From the NCBI GenBank assembly GCA_022562335.1, contig JADFPM010000030.1, positions 1-15,821 on the forward strand: a stretch of DNA of 15,821 bases, given 5' to 3'. A program made the translations under genes and the position numbers. The stretch comes from Chloroflexota bacterium (lineage in GTDB: Bacteria > Chloroflexota > Dehalococcoidia > Lucifugimonadales > UBA3495). Position 1 is the first letter of the stretch; every line of letters starts with the position of its first letter. Shown piece by piece: positions 7,292-15,657 of the stretch. The notes beneath the pieces are model-generated. The model worked only from the letters and a program-made list of their open reading frames with translations, made no database searches and was not told the origin of the DNA.

Positions 7292-10200
7292 TTGCTGCAC
7301 ACTTCTAGATTGCCTGCCGAATCACTGGGAATGAGACTAGATGACGTCTCGGAGAGCGCGCGCCCGTCAGCCACGCCACAGACAAACCTCCCCAGCGCCT
7401 GCCAAAACCTATTGGACGGGATTCGCAATTTTGACTTTAGTTCCCACGACGACGTTGACCTTAGCATGGCGATGCTGGGCTTGCGGAACCGGGCACAACG
7501 CCTGGGAACAGACGAGATATTGCCCGAGGCATTCGCGTTGGTCAACGAGGCGATCAGCCGCAACCTCGACATCCAGGCCGTCGAAGAGCAGCTCATAGCC
7601 GGTTTTCATCTATTGCGGGGAACCATCGTGCAGATGAATGCCGGTGAAGGTAAAACCATCGCCGCAGCTTTCCCGGCGGTGGTCCATGCCATTGGCGGAA
7701 GCTCGGTCCACATCATCACCGCCAACGACTACCTGGCCGCCAGAGACGCGGAATTGTTAGCGCCGGTCTACCATTCCCTCGGCATCAGCGTGGGCGCCAT
7801 CCTCGGTTACATGGAAGACGACGAACGAAGGCGCACGTATCAAAAGGGCATTGTCTACAGCACCATGCGGGAACTGGGTTTCGATTTCCTTCGGGACAAC
7901 CTGAAATTCAACGCCGAGGACAAGGTGCAGGGAAAGCTGGAAGTGGCGATCATCGATGAGGTCGATCACGCTCTGATCGATGAGGCGTTCACGCCGATGA
8001 TCATTTCTGGAAGGCCGATCAGCGATAAACGGTCTATCGCCAGGGTCAAGAATATCGTTGTGGAAATGATCAGGTTGCAGCGCGAGGTAACCCAGGATCT
8101 GGCCGGCCAACTTTCCAAGCCGGGGCTGGAATCCTGTGATCTGACCCGGATATTGGCCCAATTGCTTTTGGCGGAGCCGGAGAATCCCGCGCTAAAGGAA
8201 TATTTGGCGGAGAACCCGGCCTGGTCTAAAGCGTTGCGTACCGTCGCCGGCCGGGACTATGCGGACCTCACCTCAGAGCTCTTTTACGCGATAGATATCG
8301 ATAATCGATATGTCAGCCTGGCCGAAAAGGGCCAGGATTTTCTGGAACAACGCCTGGGGTCCTTCTACGACGGCCGGTCGATCGAGGAATCATTGGACGC
8401 CGTCTGGGCAAGGCGAGACCTGACGTTGGGGGAGCGGCGGAAGAAGGCCGACGCGATCAACCGGCGGCTGGCCCGGCAATACAACCTGGGCAATCAGGTC
8501 TACCAGACGCTTCGGGCTTTCCTGCTGCTACACCGGGACGTGGACTATTTCATAACCGAGGATTCCGTGGTTTTGATCGACAGGTCTACCGGAAGGCCCA
8601 AGGTGGACTGTATCTACCAGCAAGGGTTACAGACCGCCTTGGAATCCAAGGAAGGTGTCACTCCCCACCAGGATTGCGAAACCCTGGGGCAGATATCGGT
8701 CGAAGGGTTCATCCGCCGGTACCAAAGCATCTGCGGGATGACCGGCACCGCGTCGAGTTCCTCGGACGAGTTTTTACAGAAGTACGGTCTGCCGGTGGCC
8801 GTGCTTGCTCCGGCCCAGGCCATCAACAGGGTCGACCTGGGTTACAAGGTGTATCTGACCCGCAGTGAGAAGCTCTCGGCCATCGTGGACCAGGTGATCG
8901 CCTGTCATCAAGCCGGACAACCGGTGCTGGTCGGCACGCCTACGGTGGAACGTTCCGAAGAGCTCAGCCGCTTATTGTCGGAAAAGGATATCCGCCATAA
9001 TCTGCTCAACGCATTGAGCTGCGATATGGAAGCGCAAACCATCAAGGATGCAGGCAAGCTCGGCGCGGTCACCGTAGCCACCAACATGGCGGGCAGGGGC
9101 ACCGACATCCTATTGGAGCCCGGCCTGAGCGCCGCGATCGTGGGGCGGACCGTCCAACTGATACGCCGCCTCTTGTCCGAAGAAACAGGGCCGGTGCTGG
9201 TAAATTGCTACTCGATAAAGGAAGCCGGAATCCTGGAGACCGAGCTTTCCAACTCCATGCTGTTTTCCACCACCCAGGAAAAGCATGGAGGCCGCCGGCA
9301 GCTGGTGGTCAGATCAAGTGGTGCTGAGGGTCCAGGCGATGGCCGGTTCGTCGTGGATTTCTCTTTAGGGCTCCGGGTGATCGGAACCGAGATCCATGAT
9401 ACGCCGCGAATCGACCTCCAGTTGAACGGCCGCAGCGGCAGGCAGGGCGACTTCGGCCTCACCCAGACGATCCTCTCGCTGGAAGACAACCTCATCAATC
9501 TTCGCGTTGACGGCGTGTTGAAGCTGGGCAAATGCCGGGAAGTGGATGACGCGGGCAGGACCTATTTTGCGGGACGCGAGGTCGCGGAGCACATCGAAGC
9601 TTTCCAGAGGATCGCCGAGCGGGAGGGTGAGGTCCAGAGGGGCTTGATGCAAGACTATACGGCGGTGCTGGACCTCCAGACCGGCATGTTTTACCGCTGG
9701 AGGGCCCAGGTCATGGAGGCGGTTTCCCAGAAGGATTTTTGCGTCGCCGTGGCCCGGGAAAATGCAGCGCGGTTGGTGGCGCGCCATTTCCCGCAATTGA
9801 CCTCGGAGGAATATAGAGTCCAATTCGACTGCCTGGCGGATGAAGTCCAATTGGACTATGGAATTGCTTGCTCCGAACTATTTGGCGGCGATTTCAACCT
9901 GCTTCCTCAGGAGCTCGACGGGTTATTCATCGGCGAAATAGAACGGTTGGAAGATAGGCTGGGCCGGAAGGAATTTTCCGGCTTGGCCAGGCAAATACTT
10001 CTTCAGACCGCCGACGAATTGTGGAGCGGCCATATCAACGAATTAAAGGACTGTATCTCCAACCAGATACTTGTAACCACCACCCATAAATCAGCGGTGG
10101 CACACTACATCAGGAAGAGTTTCCAGGCGTGGGAAGGTTTCCGAGAGCGGGTCGTCGCCCAGTTCATGTCCCGTTTATTGACCTTCCCCGTGGCCCTGGC

Positions 10201-10306
10201 CCTGGACGGATACGGCGCCGGGCCGCCGGATACTTTTCGGGTAAACGACGATGTGAAGATGCTCATAGCAGACCGCCCCACGGCCGTAGCCGCGGCCGCC
10301 GATTAG
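7292..10306 (+). CDS. Divergent SecA-family ATPase (SecA2-like)
   Basis: The 1004-residue product has the SecA motor order. The Walker A is MNAGEGKT (115-122), followed by TANDYLAARDAE (143-154), YSTMRELGFDFLRDN (189-203), Walker B IDEVDHALIDEAFTP (221-235), VDYFITEDSVVLIDRSTGR (417-435), CGMTGTA (481-487), NMAGRGTD (598-605) and GRSGRQGD (713-720). Core residues are intact, but the sequence departs from housekeeping SecA: DEARTPL is DEAFTPM, and HESRRID is HDTPRID. About 85 residues separate NMAGRGTD from GLRVIGTE, where the canonical form needs far fewer. The C-terminal Cys-rich zinc motif is absent. It is about 100 residues longer than usual. This suggests an accessory SecA2-type ATPase with a specialised substrate set. 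The start is TTG, with GGGG at 7283-7286; ATG 7331 is an alternative. It follows the channel gene by 13 nt. Confidence 0.9.
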   Translation: MLHTSRLPAESLGMRLDDVSESARPSATPQTNLPSACQNLLDGIRNFDFSSHDDVDLSMAMLGLRNRAQRLGTDEILPEAFALVNEAISRNLDIQAVEEQLIAGFHLLRGTIVQMNAGEGKTIAAAFPAVVHAIGGSSVHIITANDYLAARDAELLAPVYHSLGISVGAILGYMEDDERRRTYQKGIVYSTMRELGFDFLRDNLKFNAEDKVQGKLEVAIIDEVDHALIDEAFTPMIISGRPISDKRSIARVKNIVVEMIRLQREVTQDLAGQLSKPGLESCDLTRILAQLLLAEPENPALKEYLAENPAWSKALRTVAGRDYADLTSELFYAIDIDNRYVSLAEKGQDFLEQRLGSFYDGRSIEESLDAVWARRDLTLGERRKKADAINRRLARQYNLGNQVYQTLRAFLLLHRDVDYFITEDSVVLIDRSTGRPKVDCIYQQGLQTALESKEGVTPHQDCETLGQISVEGFIRRYQSICGMTGTASSSSDEFLQKYGLPVAVLAPAQAINRVDLGYKVYLTRSEKLSAIVDQVIACHQAGQPVLVGTPTVERSEELSRLLSEKDIRHNLLNALSCDMEAQTIKDAGKLGAVTVATNMAGRGTDILLEPGLSAAIVGRTVQLIRRLLSEETGPVLVNCYSIKEAGILETELSNSMLFSTTQEKHGGRRQLVVRSSGAEGPGDGRFVVDFSLGLRVIGTEIHDTPRIDLQLNGRSGRQGDFGLTQTILSLEDNLINLRVDGVLKLGKCREVDDAGRTYFAGREVAEHIEAFQRIAEREGEVQRGLMQDYTAVLDLQTGMFYRWRAQVMEAVSQKDFCVAVARENAARLVARHFPQLTSEEYRVQFDCLADEVQLDYGIACSELFGGDFNLLPQELDGLFIGEIERLEDRLGRKEFSGLARQILLQTADELWSGHINELKDCISNQILVTTTHKSAVAHYIRKSFQAWEGFRERVVAQFMSRLLTFPVALALDGYGAGPPDTFRVNDDVKMLIADRPTAVAAAAD

Positions 10307-10323
10307 TAACGGAGGTGATCAAA

Positions 10324-11126
<803 letters not shown>

Positions 11127-11127
<1 letters not shown>

Positions 11128-12209
11128 TGGTCAACCCAGAGCCAATCACGGAGAACAGCGATGCGGCCGGGAGCGGCCAGAGCGGTTGCTTCGAGGTCCA
11201 GATTTCCTTGGCCGGCATGGACCCCGAAAACGTTCTGGACCTCGTCCTGCCCGCGAAGCTGTCCGGCGCCACGGTGTCCCAGTTGCTGGAGCACGCCTTC
11301 CCCCCAGGCGAGGATGAGCAGCGTGGCGTGGCGTCGATGTTCGACCTTCGGTCCAACCCCGACTTGCCCGATATCTACGCAGTCTTCCTGGACGCTTTCG
11401 CTGAATCGCGAAAGGGCCGTTGCACGCTGTCGTTCACAGGCGGTGACGGGTTGGATTTGGATCTTTCCGGCCTGGTCTCCCAACAGCTTGGGGCCAGCGG
11501 GCAATCAGCGGTCTCCAGACTGACGATACAGATCAAGCAGCGGTACCGCGTGATCGAAGATGCCACCCAATCGGGTTTCTGGGGGAGCAAAGAGGGACTG
11601 CTGGCGTGGCTGCAGTCGCTGACCGTCCTGTATTTTCTGGACAAACATAAGGTTGAGATTCCCGCGCCTCTTCCATGCGGCGCTGAAGCGGGGTTGACGG
11701 CCGCCGTTGCGGACCTTGAATCCAAGGGCCTGATCACTTGTTATCAGGATACGCAGACATTTGGCATCACCGAGGAAGGGAGAGTATTCATAGGCCGGTT
11801 GTTGAGTGAAACTGAATCGTACATAGACGCGTACGATCACTTCAAAGATACCGGCTTTGATTTGAACGGGGATACGCTGGACCCAAGCTCGGTTGAGTTC
11901 GACACCGGCCGGGGCGTGGACCTGCGGGTCCATATGTTTGAGGCCGAGGGATTGGACCCGGTCAGGACCGTTTTCTTGCTGCGCCTGTACGACGGCACGC
12001 TGGATGACTTCTTACTGAGCTGGAAAGGCCTGCTCGATGACGAGTCATTTTTCGACGGCATCCTCGAACCGGTGGTCAACCGGTTCGAGGTTGACGAGGC
12101 CGCCATCGGACAAATCCTTGAAAGCGGATACGTGCTGCTGGAAGAGCGGGCGGACCGGGCCAGGGAGCTGGAATCCCAGCAAGAGATCATTGGGAGGGTG
12201 TGGGCCTAG
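11127..12209 (+). CDS. Unrecognised protein with central winged-helix-like segment
   Basis: The 360-residue acidic protein has no signal peptide or TM helix. I do not recognise its family. Residues 1-130 look like two small alpha/beta units (FEVQISLAG, LSFTGGDGLDLDLSGL). Residues 187-235 (AGLTAAVADLESKGLITCY, FGITEEGRVFIGRLL) have the helix-wing-helix pattern seen in MarR/PadR-like winged helices, and the C-terminus is rich in acidic helices ending in ARELESQQEIIGRVW. The start ATG shares its A with the TAA stop of the previous gene, so the two are translationally coupled. It is the last gene of the plus-strand run and converges on the DUF350 gene. It could be an adaptor or chaperone for the exported protein or for SecA2, or a regulator. 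None of these is shown. Confidence 0.7.
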
Positions 12210-12230
12210 CCACACCGGCGGTCAGGCCCA
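12201..12230. terminator. Inverted repeat between convergent genes, possible bidirectional terminator
   Basis: TGGGCCT (12201-12207) and AGGCCCA (12224-12230) form a perfect 7-bp stem with a 16-nt loop at the junction of two convergent transcription units. The left arm includes the first base of the stop codon of the plus-strand gene. No T-run follows on either strand, so if it terminates it is not a classical intrinsic terminator. Confidence 0.3.
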
Positions 12231-12269
12231 ACGGTCATCCCAAGAAGCCAGCTGATGTGATGATCCCGG

Positions 12270-13172
12270 TTAGATCGCCAGGAACAATATCAGCGCCATA
12301 CTGATCACCACGGCGCTCTGGATAAAAGCGACGCCCACGTTGCGCTGTTCGGCCAGCGCGTTGGAGATTTTCACGGTGGGCAACAACAGCAGGTCTACGA
12401 GCAACCTTAGAACGTAGAGCAGCGCGAAGCCGAGCACCCCAAAGGTGAGAAACGTCACGGTGCTTTCGCCCCAACCGGCGAAATCCCCAAACAATGCCTT
12501 GAACGTCACCAGGCCGATGGCGATAAGGTTGCCTCCGAAGGCGACTCCCACCGCGGTGTTTTTACCTTCTATCTCGGAATGGATGTCGAAAGCAGTTGTG
12601 AACTGATAGAAGAGCGAGAACACCACCAACAACGCCAACCCCATGCCGAAGAAGGCCAACGCCGTCAGGGCGGTCGCCAGTTCGGTCCCCGTGCCATCGC
12701 CCGCTATGGCGCCAGCGATCAATAGCCCGGTGGCGACGTACAAGCCGAATTCCGCGGCGCCGGTCCCCACGTTCTGGTCTTGGACGACCTCTTTCTCAAC
12801 GCTGAACTTGTAAAGTATCAGGCGGTCCATCAGTAGCCGGACCAGGTTCAAAGCCACGATCCCCGCGATAGAATAGATGAACACCCGTAGGATCTCTTCC
12901 CCGTAGGCGCGGTCAAAACCGAACCCGTCCACCGCGATCAGGGTCGGCGGTTGGTATAAAGCTCCCAGGAAAACGAGGATCACGCCCACCAGATAGCCGC
13001 TGAGCCTTAAAGCCACGGCCACGTTATTCTTCTGAGTGACTTCCTCATCGATGCGGTAGCTGGTCACCACATCGCGGGCCAGCTTGGCCAGCACCAGGAT
13101 GACTATGCCCAGCCCTACAAAACCTAACCCTCTCGGAAAGGCCTGCAACGTGTCTAGGAATGCGTCTATCAT
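12270..13172 (-). CDS. DUF350 family polytopic membrane protein with four repeated halves
   Basis: The 300-residue protein is almost entirely membrane-embedded, with about eight hydrophobic helices. The same motif, an acidic/Gln stretch then N-x-x-V/T-A/G leading into a helix, appears four times: EEVTQKNNVAVAL (about 43-55), KEVVQDQNVGTGA, SEIEGKNTAVGVA and NALAEQRNVGVAF (near the C-terminus). This is the internal repeat of DUF350 (E. coli YjfL family), present here as two tandem copies. DUF350 genes commonly lie with PspA-family genes and are thought to act in envelope stress; the transport or sensing role is not known. The start ATG overlaps the stop of the DUF4178-like gene by ATGA, and GGAGG (complement of 13178-13182) is 5 nt away, so the pair is co-translated. 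Confidence 0.85.
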   Translation of the reverse strand: MIDAFLDTLQAFPRGLGFVGLGIVILVLAKLARDVVTSYRIDEEVTQKNNVAVALRLSGYLVGVILVFLGALYQPPTLIAVDGFGFDRAYGEEILRVFIYSIAGIVALNLVRLLMDRLILYKFSVEKEVVQDQNVGTGAAEFGLYVATGLLIAGAIAGDGTGTELATALTALAFFGMGLALLVVFSLFYQFTTAFDIHSEIEGKNTAVGVAFGGNLIAIGLVTFKALFGDFAGWGESTVTFLTFGVLGFALLYVLRLLVDLLLLPTVKISNALAEQRNVGVAFIQSAVVISMALILFLAI

Positions 13173-13792
13173 TTCGCCCTCCGGCTGCCCGTGTCTTTGC
13201 GATCGTCCGTGCGTTCGCCTTTATATAGCTTGATCCCGTCCGGGTCCATCACATCGCTAAAGACTGCCTCAAAGGGTCTGCCTTCCCACTTGGAAACCGA
13301 TAGGACCCGGTCTCCGTCTTCCCGCATGAAATCCCAGTGGTAGAACCCTTGACCCTCGCCCCGGTCATCCTGGTAGAAGGTCGCCTCGGAGCTATTCCGG
13401 TAATCGTACCGGTCGCCTTCCACCTCAATGGAATTATCGATGGAGTTCTCTTCGTCCAGATCGATCAACTGTTCCTCGGTAAGGCCGATGCTGCCCAACC
13501 CGACCGGGTCCGGGTCGTCGGTCGCGGTAACGAACAGATCGTAGCCATCGGTCCAATCGATCCAAACATGGGTATCTCCGTCAACGCAGGTAAGCTCGTA
13601 CCAGGTTTCCGCGTCGGTGGAGTACCGGTTGATCCTTTCGACAAAGAAGTACAGGTCATCGTATTCCAATGACAGACCCTGGATGGACAGGACATCTCCG
13701 ACCTTTGCGGTGCGGATGCTGTCGTCCTGGACTGGGCTTTTGGCGCCGGCGCCCTTTCGTTTTTTCCCTTTCCCAAAGAGTGACCGCAACAT
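13169..13792 (-). CDS. DUF4178-like protein
   Basis: The 207-residue soluble protein begins with a basic segment (FGKGKKRKGAG). An all-beta region follows: VGDVLSIQGLSLEYDDLYFFVERINRY, WYELTCVDGDTHVWIDW, then the acidic linker, and YHWDFMREDGDRVLSVSKWEGRPFEAVFSD (about 150-180). The pattern of two related beta units with W-Y/E-L, D-G and W-E-G motifs fits DUF4178, a domain found next to DUF350, PspA and polyamine-synthesis genes. The family match is by eye, so moderate. It is the first gene of the minus-strand pair. GGAG (complement of 13802-13805) lies 9 nt before the ATG, and a good promoter is at 13859-13887. Function is unknown; association with the membrane through the DUF350 partner is plausible. 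Confidence 0.65.
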   Translation of the reverse strand: MLRSLFGKGKKRKGAGAKSPVQDDSIRTAKVGDVLSIQGLSLEYDDLYFFVERINRYSTDAETWYELTCVDGDTHVWIDWTDGYDLFVTATDDPDPVGLGSIGLTEEQLIDLDEENSIDNSIEVEGDRYDYRNSSEATFYQDDRGEGQGFYHWDFMREDGDRVLSVSKWEGRPFEAVFSDVMDPDGIKLYKGERTDDRKDTGSRRAK

Positions 13793-13809
13793 TTATCTAG
13801 ACTCCAATG

Positions 13810-13830
13810 GGTACGGTACAGAGGTACGGT
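13810..13830. repeat. Tandem GGTACGGT boxes, candidate operator
   Basis: Two identical octamers, GGTACGGT, lie at 13810-13817 and 13823-13830, a 13-bp period. They are about 20-45 nt downstream of the predicted minus-strand transcription start. A third identical copy (14314-14321) and a near copy (14256-14263) lie beside the divergent plus-strand promoter. This arrangement suggests a shared transcription-factor site. Confidence 0.5.
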
Positions 13831-13858
13831 TCGTCAACGGACCAGGATTCTGCCGGTC

Positions 13859-13887
13859 AGTATATTAACGTAGTAACCGGCTGGCAA
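13859..13887 (-). promoter_or_regulatory. Sigma70-type promoter of the DUF4178-DUF350 operon
   Basis: On the minus strand TTGCCA (complement of 13882-13887) and TATACT (complement of 13859-13864) each match the consensus at five of six positions and are separated by exactly 17 nt. Transcription would start near 13852, leaving a leader of about 60 nt before ATG 13792 that contains the two GGTACGGT boxes. Confidence 0.65.
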
Positions 13888-14255
13888 CCTTCATCGGGAT
13901 GACTCGCTTCATGGCGGTTCAAATCAAACCAGGCGGAATCCGGCCCAGCGATTCTGGCGGTTTCGAGTATACTTACCGGCCTCGTACAGGTCAATCTGGC
14001 ATTTCCCATCGTGAGCCGTTTCAATTCTGCCTGATATGCCGTCATCTTTGCCATATTGGCGTTACGGGATTTGCGCCACTTATACCATTCCGGACCCTAT
14101 CTACGAAGGGTGGGAGTCTCCGTCAGGTGGCGAGGCCGGTCTTAAACGCCCTCATTTATGTTTTTAGGCGTGCCGTTCCGCTTCTTTGGTGCTGGACGTG
14201 CCCGGGCTGCCGGCGAGAAAGATCCGATTATAGATACCCACTTATATGCAGAAAT
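13888..14255. other. Long divergent intergenic region with no convincing gene
   Basis: Together with its flanks this is the longest non-coding stretch of the window (13793-14333). Open frames at 13899-14288 and 14158-14358 have mixed, Cys/Arg-rich translations with no family resemblance and no clear ribosome binding site. Small inverted repeats occur, for example ACCCT/AGGGT at 14094-14111, but none has a T-run. I see no tRNA or riboswitch. The region is more AT-rich than the flanking genes, as expected for regulatory DNA. Confidence 0.5.
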
Positions 14256-14289
14256 GGTACGATTGACCCGAATAACAGTGGGCTATAAT
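14256..14289 (+). promoter_or_regulatory. Promoter of the small-TM-pspA-pspAA operon with GGTACGAT box
   Basis: A perfect -10 box TATAAT (14284-14289) follows TTGACC (14263-14268) with a 15-nt spacer, slightly shorter than ideal. GGTACGAT (14256-14263), one base off the GGTACGGT octamer, touches the -35 box. Transcription would start near 14296, upstream of ATG 14334. Confidence 0.6.
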
Positions 14290-14313
14290 GTTAGCTCTAA
14301 CGGCAACACTGTT

Positions 14314-14321
14314 GGTACGGT
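14314..14321. promoter_or_regulatory. Third GGTACGGT box in the leader of the pspA operon
   Basis: An exact copy of the octamer found twice in front of the divergent operon. It lies about 20 nt after the predicted start of transcription and just before the AAGGA ribosome binding site. A bound repressor here could block elongation or initiation. Confidence 0.45.
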
Positions 14322-14333
14322 AAGGATTCGGCA

Positions 14334-14522
14334 ATGGGTAAAATCACTTGGATCGTAATAGGCGTAGTACTTATGGCCGCGGGAGCTCTTCTAAAGAGCA
14401 ATCTGATCGAATGGCTCCTGGATGTCACGGGTTGGATAATCATAATCGTTGGCTTTATCACCGTCATTGTTGGTTTGATCGGATTGGCTACCGGCAGGAA
14501 GGGTGGGTCGGGCGGTTTTTGA
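14334..14522 (+). CDS. Small two-TM membrane protein upstream of pspA
   Basis: The 62-residue protein has two hydrophobic helices (ITWIVIGVVLMAAGALL, about 4-20, and WIIIIVGFITVIVGLIGLA, about 34-52) joined by a short amphipathic segment (KSNLIEWLLDVTG). It ends in a Gly/Lys-rich tail. AAGGA (14322-14326) is 7 nt before the ATG, and a TATAAT promoter lies about 45 nt upstream, both supporting a real gene despite its size. It sits 48 nt before pspA. It could recruit PspA to the membrane or sense membrane stress, by analogy with the small membrane partners of PspA in other bacteria. It is not recognisably PspB, PspC or LiaF. Confidence 0.75.
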   Translation: MGKITWIVIGVVLMAAGALLKSNLIEWLLDVTGWIIIIVGFITVIVGLIGLATGRKGGSGGF

Positions 14523-14547
14523 AGCAACCAGCCGGGGGCTTTATAAT
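14519..14547 (+). promoter_or_regulatory. Possible second promoter directly before pspA
   Basis: TTGAAG (14519-14524), overlapping the stop of the small membrane gene, and a perfect TATAAT (14542-14547) are separated by 17 nt. Transcription would start near 14554 and give a very short leader before the AAGGGG ribosome binding site (14559-14564). It would let pspA be transcribed apart from the upstream gene. The -35 is only four of six. Confidence 0.45.
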
Positions 14548-14570
14548 CACTAATTGTTAAGGGGTCCATC

Positions 14571-15296
14571 ATGGGAATGCTCTCGCGAATGTCAACCATC
14601 GTTAAGTCGAAGATGAATAGGATATTGGACAATGCGGAGGACCCGCGGGAAACACTGGATTACTCGTACGAAAAGCAGTTGGAGATGCTCCGCAACGTGA
14701 AGCGTGGCGTTGTCGAAATGGTCACCGCCAAGCGGCAGATACAGCAGCAAGCGTCCACCGTCCAAGGCAACATCGCCAAGCTGGGGTCCCAGGCCCAGCA
14801 GGCATTGGAAGTGGGCCGGGAGGACCTGGCCAGGATGGCATTGCAACGCAAGCAGGCTGCCGTCGTCGAGCTCCAGGGACTGGACGACCAGATCGCCGGG
14901 ATGGAGACGGAGCAGGACAAGCTAACCGTGGCCGAGCAGCGGCTTCAGGCCAAGGTCAGCGCGTTCAAAACCAAAAAAGAGATCATCAAGGCCCAATATA
15001 CCGCGGCCCAAGCGCAGGTCCGCATCGGCTCGGCCTTGTCGGGCATATCCGAAGAGATGGGCGACATCAGCCTGGCGGTGGAGCGCGCGGAAAACAAAAC
15101 CGACCAGATGCGGGCACGGGCGGGCGCCATTGACGAACTGGCCGCCGTCGGGGTCTTGAATGATTTCAGCGGAGCTCAAGATGACATCAGCCGAGAGTTG
15201 GAAGCCCTGACCTCCTCGCAGAACGTGGAGGATGAACTGAACGCGCTTAAATCGGGCCTGCCGTCGGCGGAGAGGAAGCAACTACCGGGGAGCTGA
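14571..15296 (+). CDS. pspA: PspA/IM30 (Vipp1-like) membrane-stress protein
   Basis: The 241-residue, almost wholly alpha-helical protein begins with the short amphipathic helix GMLSRMSTIVKSKMNRIL and the family motif AEDPRETLDYSYEKQLEML (22-40). Long coiled-coil helices follow, with VEMVTAKRQIQQQ, then EDLARMALQRKQ and KKEIIKAQYTAAQAQVRIGSALSGISEEMG. These are the features of PspA/IM30 (ESCRT-III-like) proteins, which coat damaged inner membrane and limit proton leakage. Length is close to that of E. coli PspA (222) and shorter than plant Vipp1. AAGGGG (14559-14564) is 6 nt before the ATG; ATG 14577 is an in-frame alternative. It is followed after 2 nt by a PspAA gene, a pairing known from actinobacteria and some other phyla. 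Confidence 0.96.
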   Translation: MGMLSRMSTIVKSKMNRILDNAEDPRETLDYSYEKQLEMLRNVKRGVVEMVTAKRQIQQQASTVQGNIAKLGSQAQQALEVGREDLARMALQRKQAAVVELQGLDDQIAGMETEQDKLTVAEQRLQAKVSAFKTKKEIIKAQYTAAQAQVRIGSALSGISEEMGDISLAVERAENKTDQMRARAGAIDELAAVGVLNDFSGAQDDISRELEALTSSQNVEDELNALKSGLPSAERKQLPGS

Positions 15297-15298
15297 AC

Positions 15299-15577
15299 AT
15301 GATTATTCGTATCTCGACTGAAGGCCAGTTCAATCTTCCCGGTTCCTTCGTCGACCAACTGAACGACATAGATAACCAACTCGTGGAGGCGGTGGAGGCA
15401 GCAGACCGCAGCGCCTTCGATGGTCTTCTGACCCAATTGTTGGCCGTGGTGCGGGATAACGGGTCCGCCCTGCCGGTGGACGAGCTTGTCGAATCGGACG
15501 TGATCCTGCCGCCTCCAGACACAACGCTGGACGAGGCGCAACACCTGTTCGTGGGCGAAGGCCTTTTACCCGGCTAG
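15299..15577 (+). CDS. PspAA-domain protein (PspA-associated)
   Basis: The 92-residue protein matches the PspAA domain along its full length: MIIRISTEGQFNLPGSF, then NDIDNQLVEAVEAADRSAFDGLL, LPVDELVESDVILPP and DEAQHLFVGEGLLPG. PspAA proteins are encoded beside PspA and are thought to work with it, but their mechanism is not established. The ATG begins 2 nt after the pspA stop, and GGGGAGC (15287-15293) in the end of pspA can serve as ribosome binding site, so the two are probably translated together. It is soluble and acidic. It is the last gene of this operon; no clear terminator follows. Confidence 0.92.
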   Translation: MIIRISTEGQFNLPGSFVDQLNDIDNQLVEAVEAADRSAFDGLLTQLLAVVRDNGSALPVDELVESDVILPPPDTTLDEAQHLFVGEGLLPG

Positions 15578-15657
15578 GCTGTCTGCCGGCATTAACCTCG
15601 AAGCCTGGCTCCACCTCCGAAATCACCCCCTGCGCGCTTCTCGGCCAATGATCTGCA

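Noticed and set aside
10129..10323. N-terminal extension of the exported-protein frame into the SecA gene
   Set aside because: It would overlap 178 bases of secA2 coding sequence, and the strong GGAGGTGA at 10311-10318 with the signal peptide marks ATG 10324 as the start.
13899..13940. GGTTCAAATC, which resembles a tRNA T-loop
   Set aside because: The flanking bases do not pair as a T-stem, and no acceptor stem or anticodon arm can be formed around it.
13899..14288. 129-codon open frame in the divergent intergenic region
   Set aside because: Translation is Cys/Arg-rich and disordered in character, it runs through the predicted pspA-operon promoter, and no clear Shine-Dalgarno sequence precedes it.
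15576..15606. AGGCT/AGCCT inverted repeat after the PspAA gene as a terminator
   Set aside because: Only a 5-bp stem with a loop of about 20 nt and no T-run.
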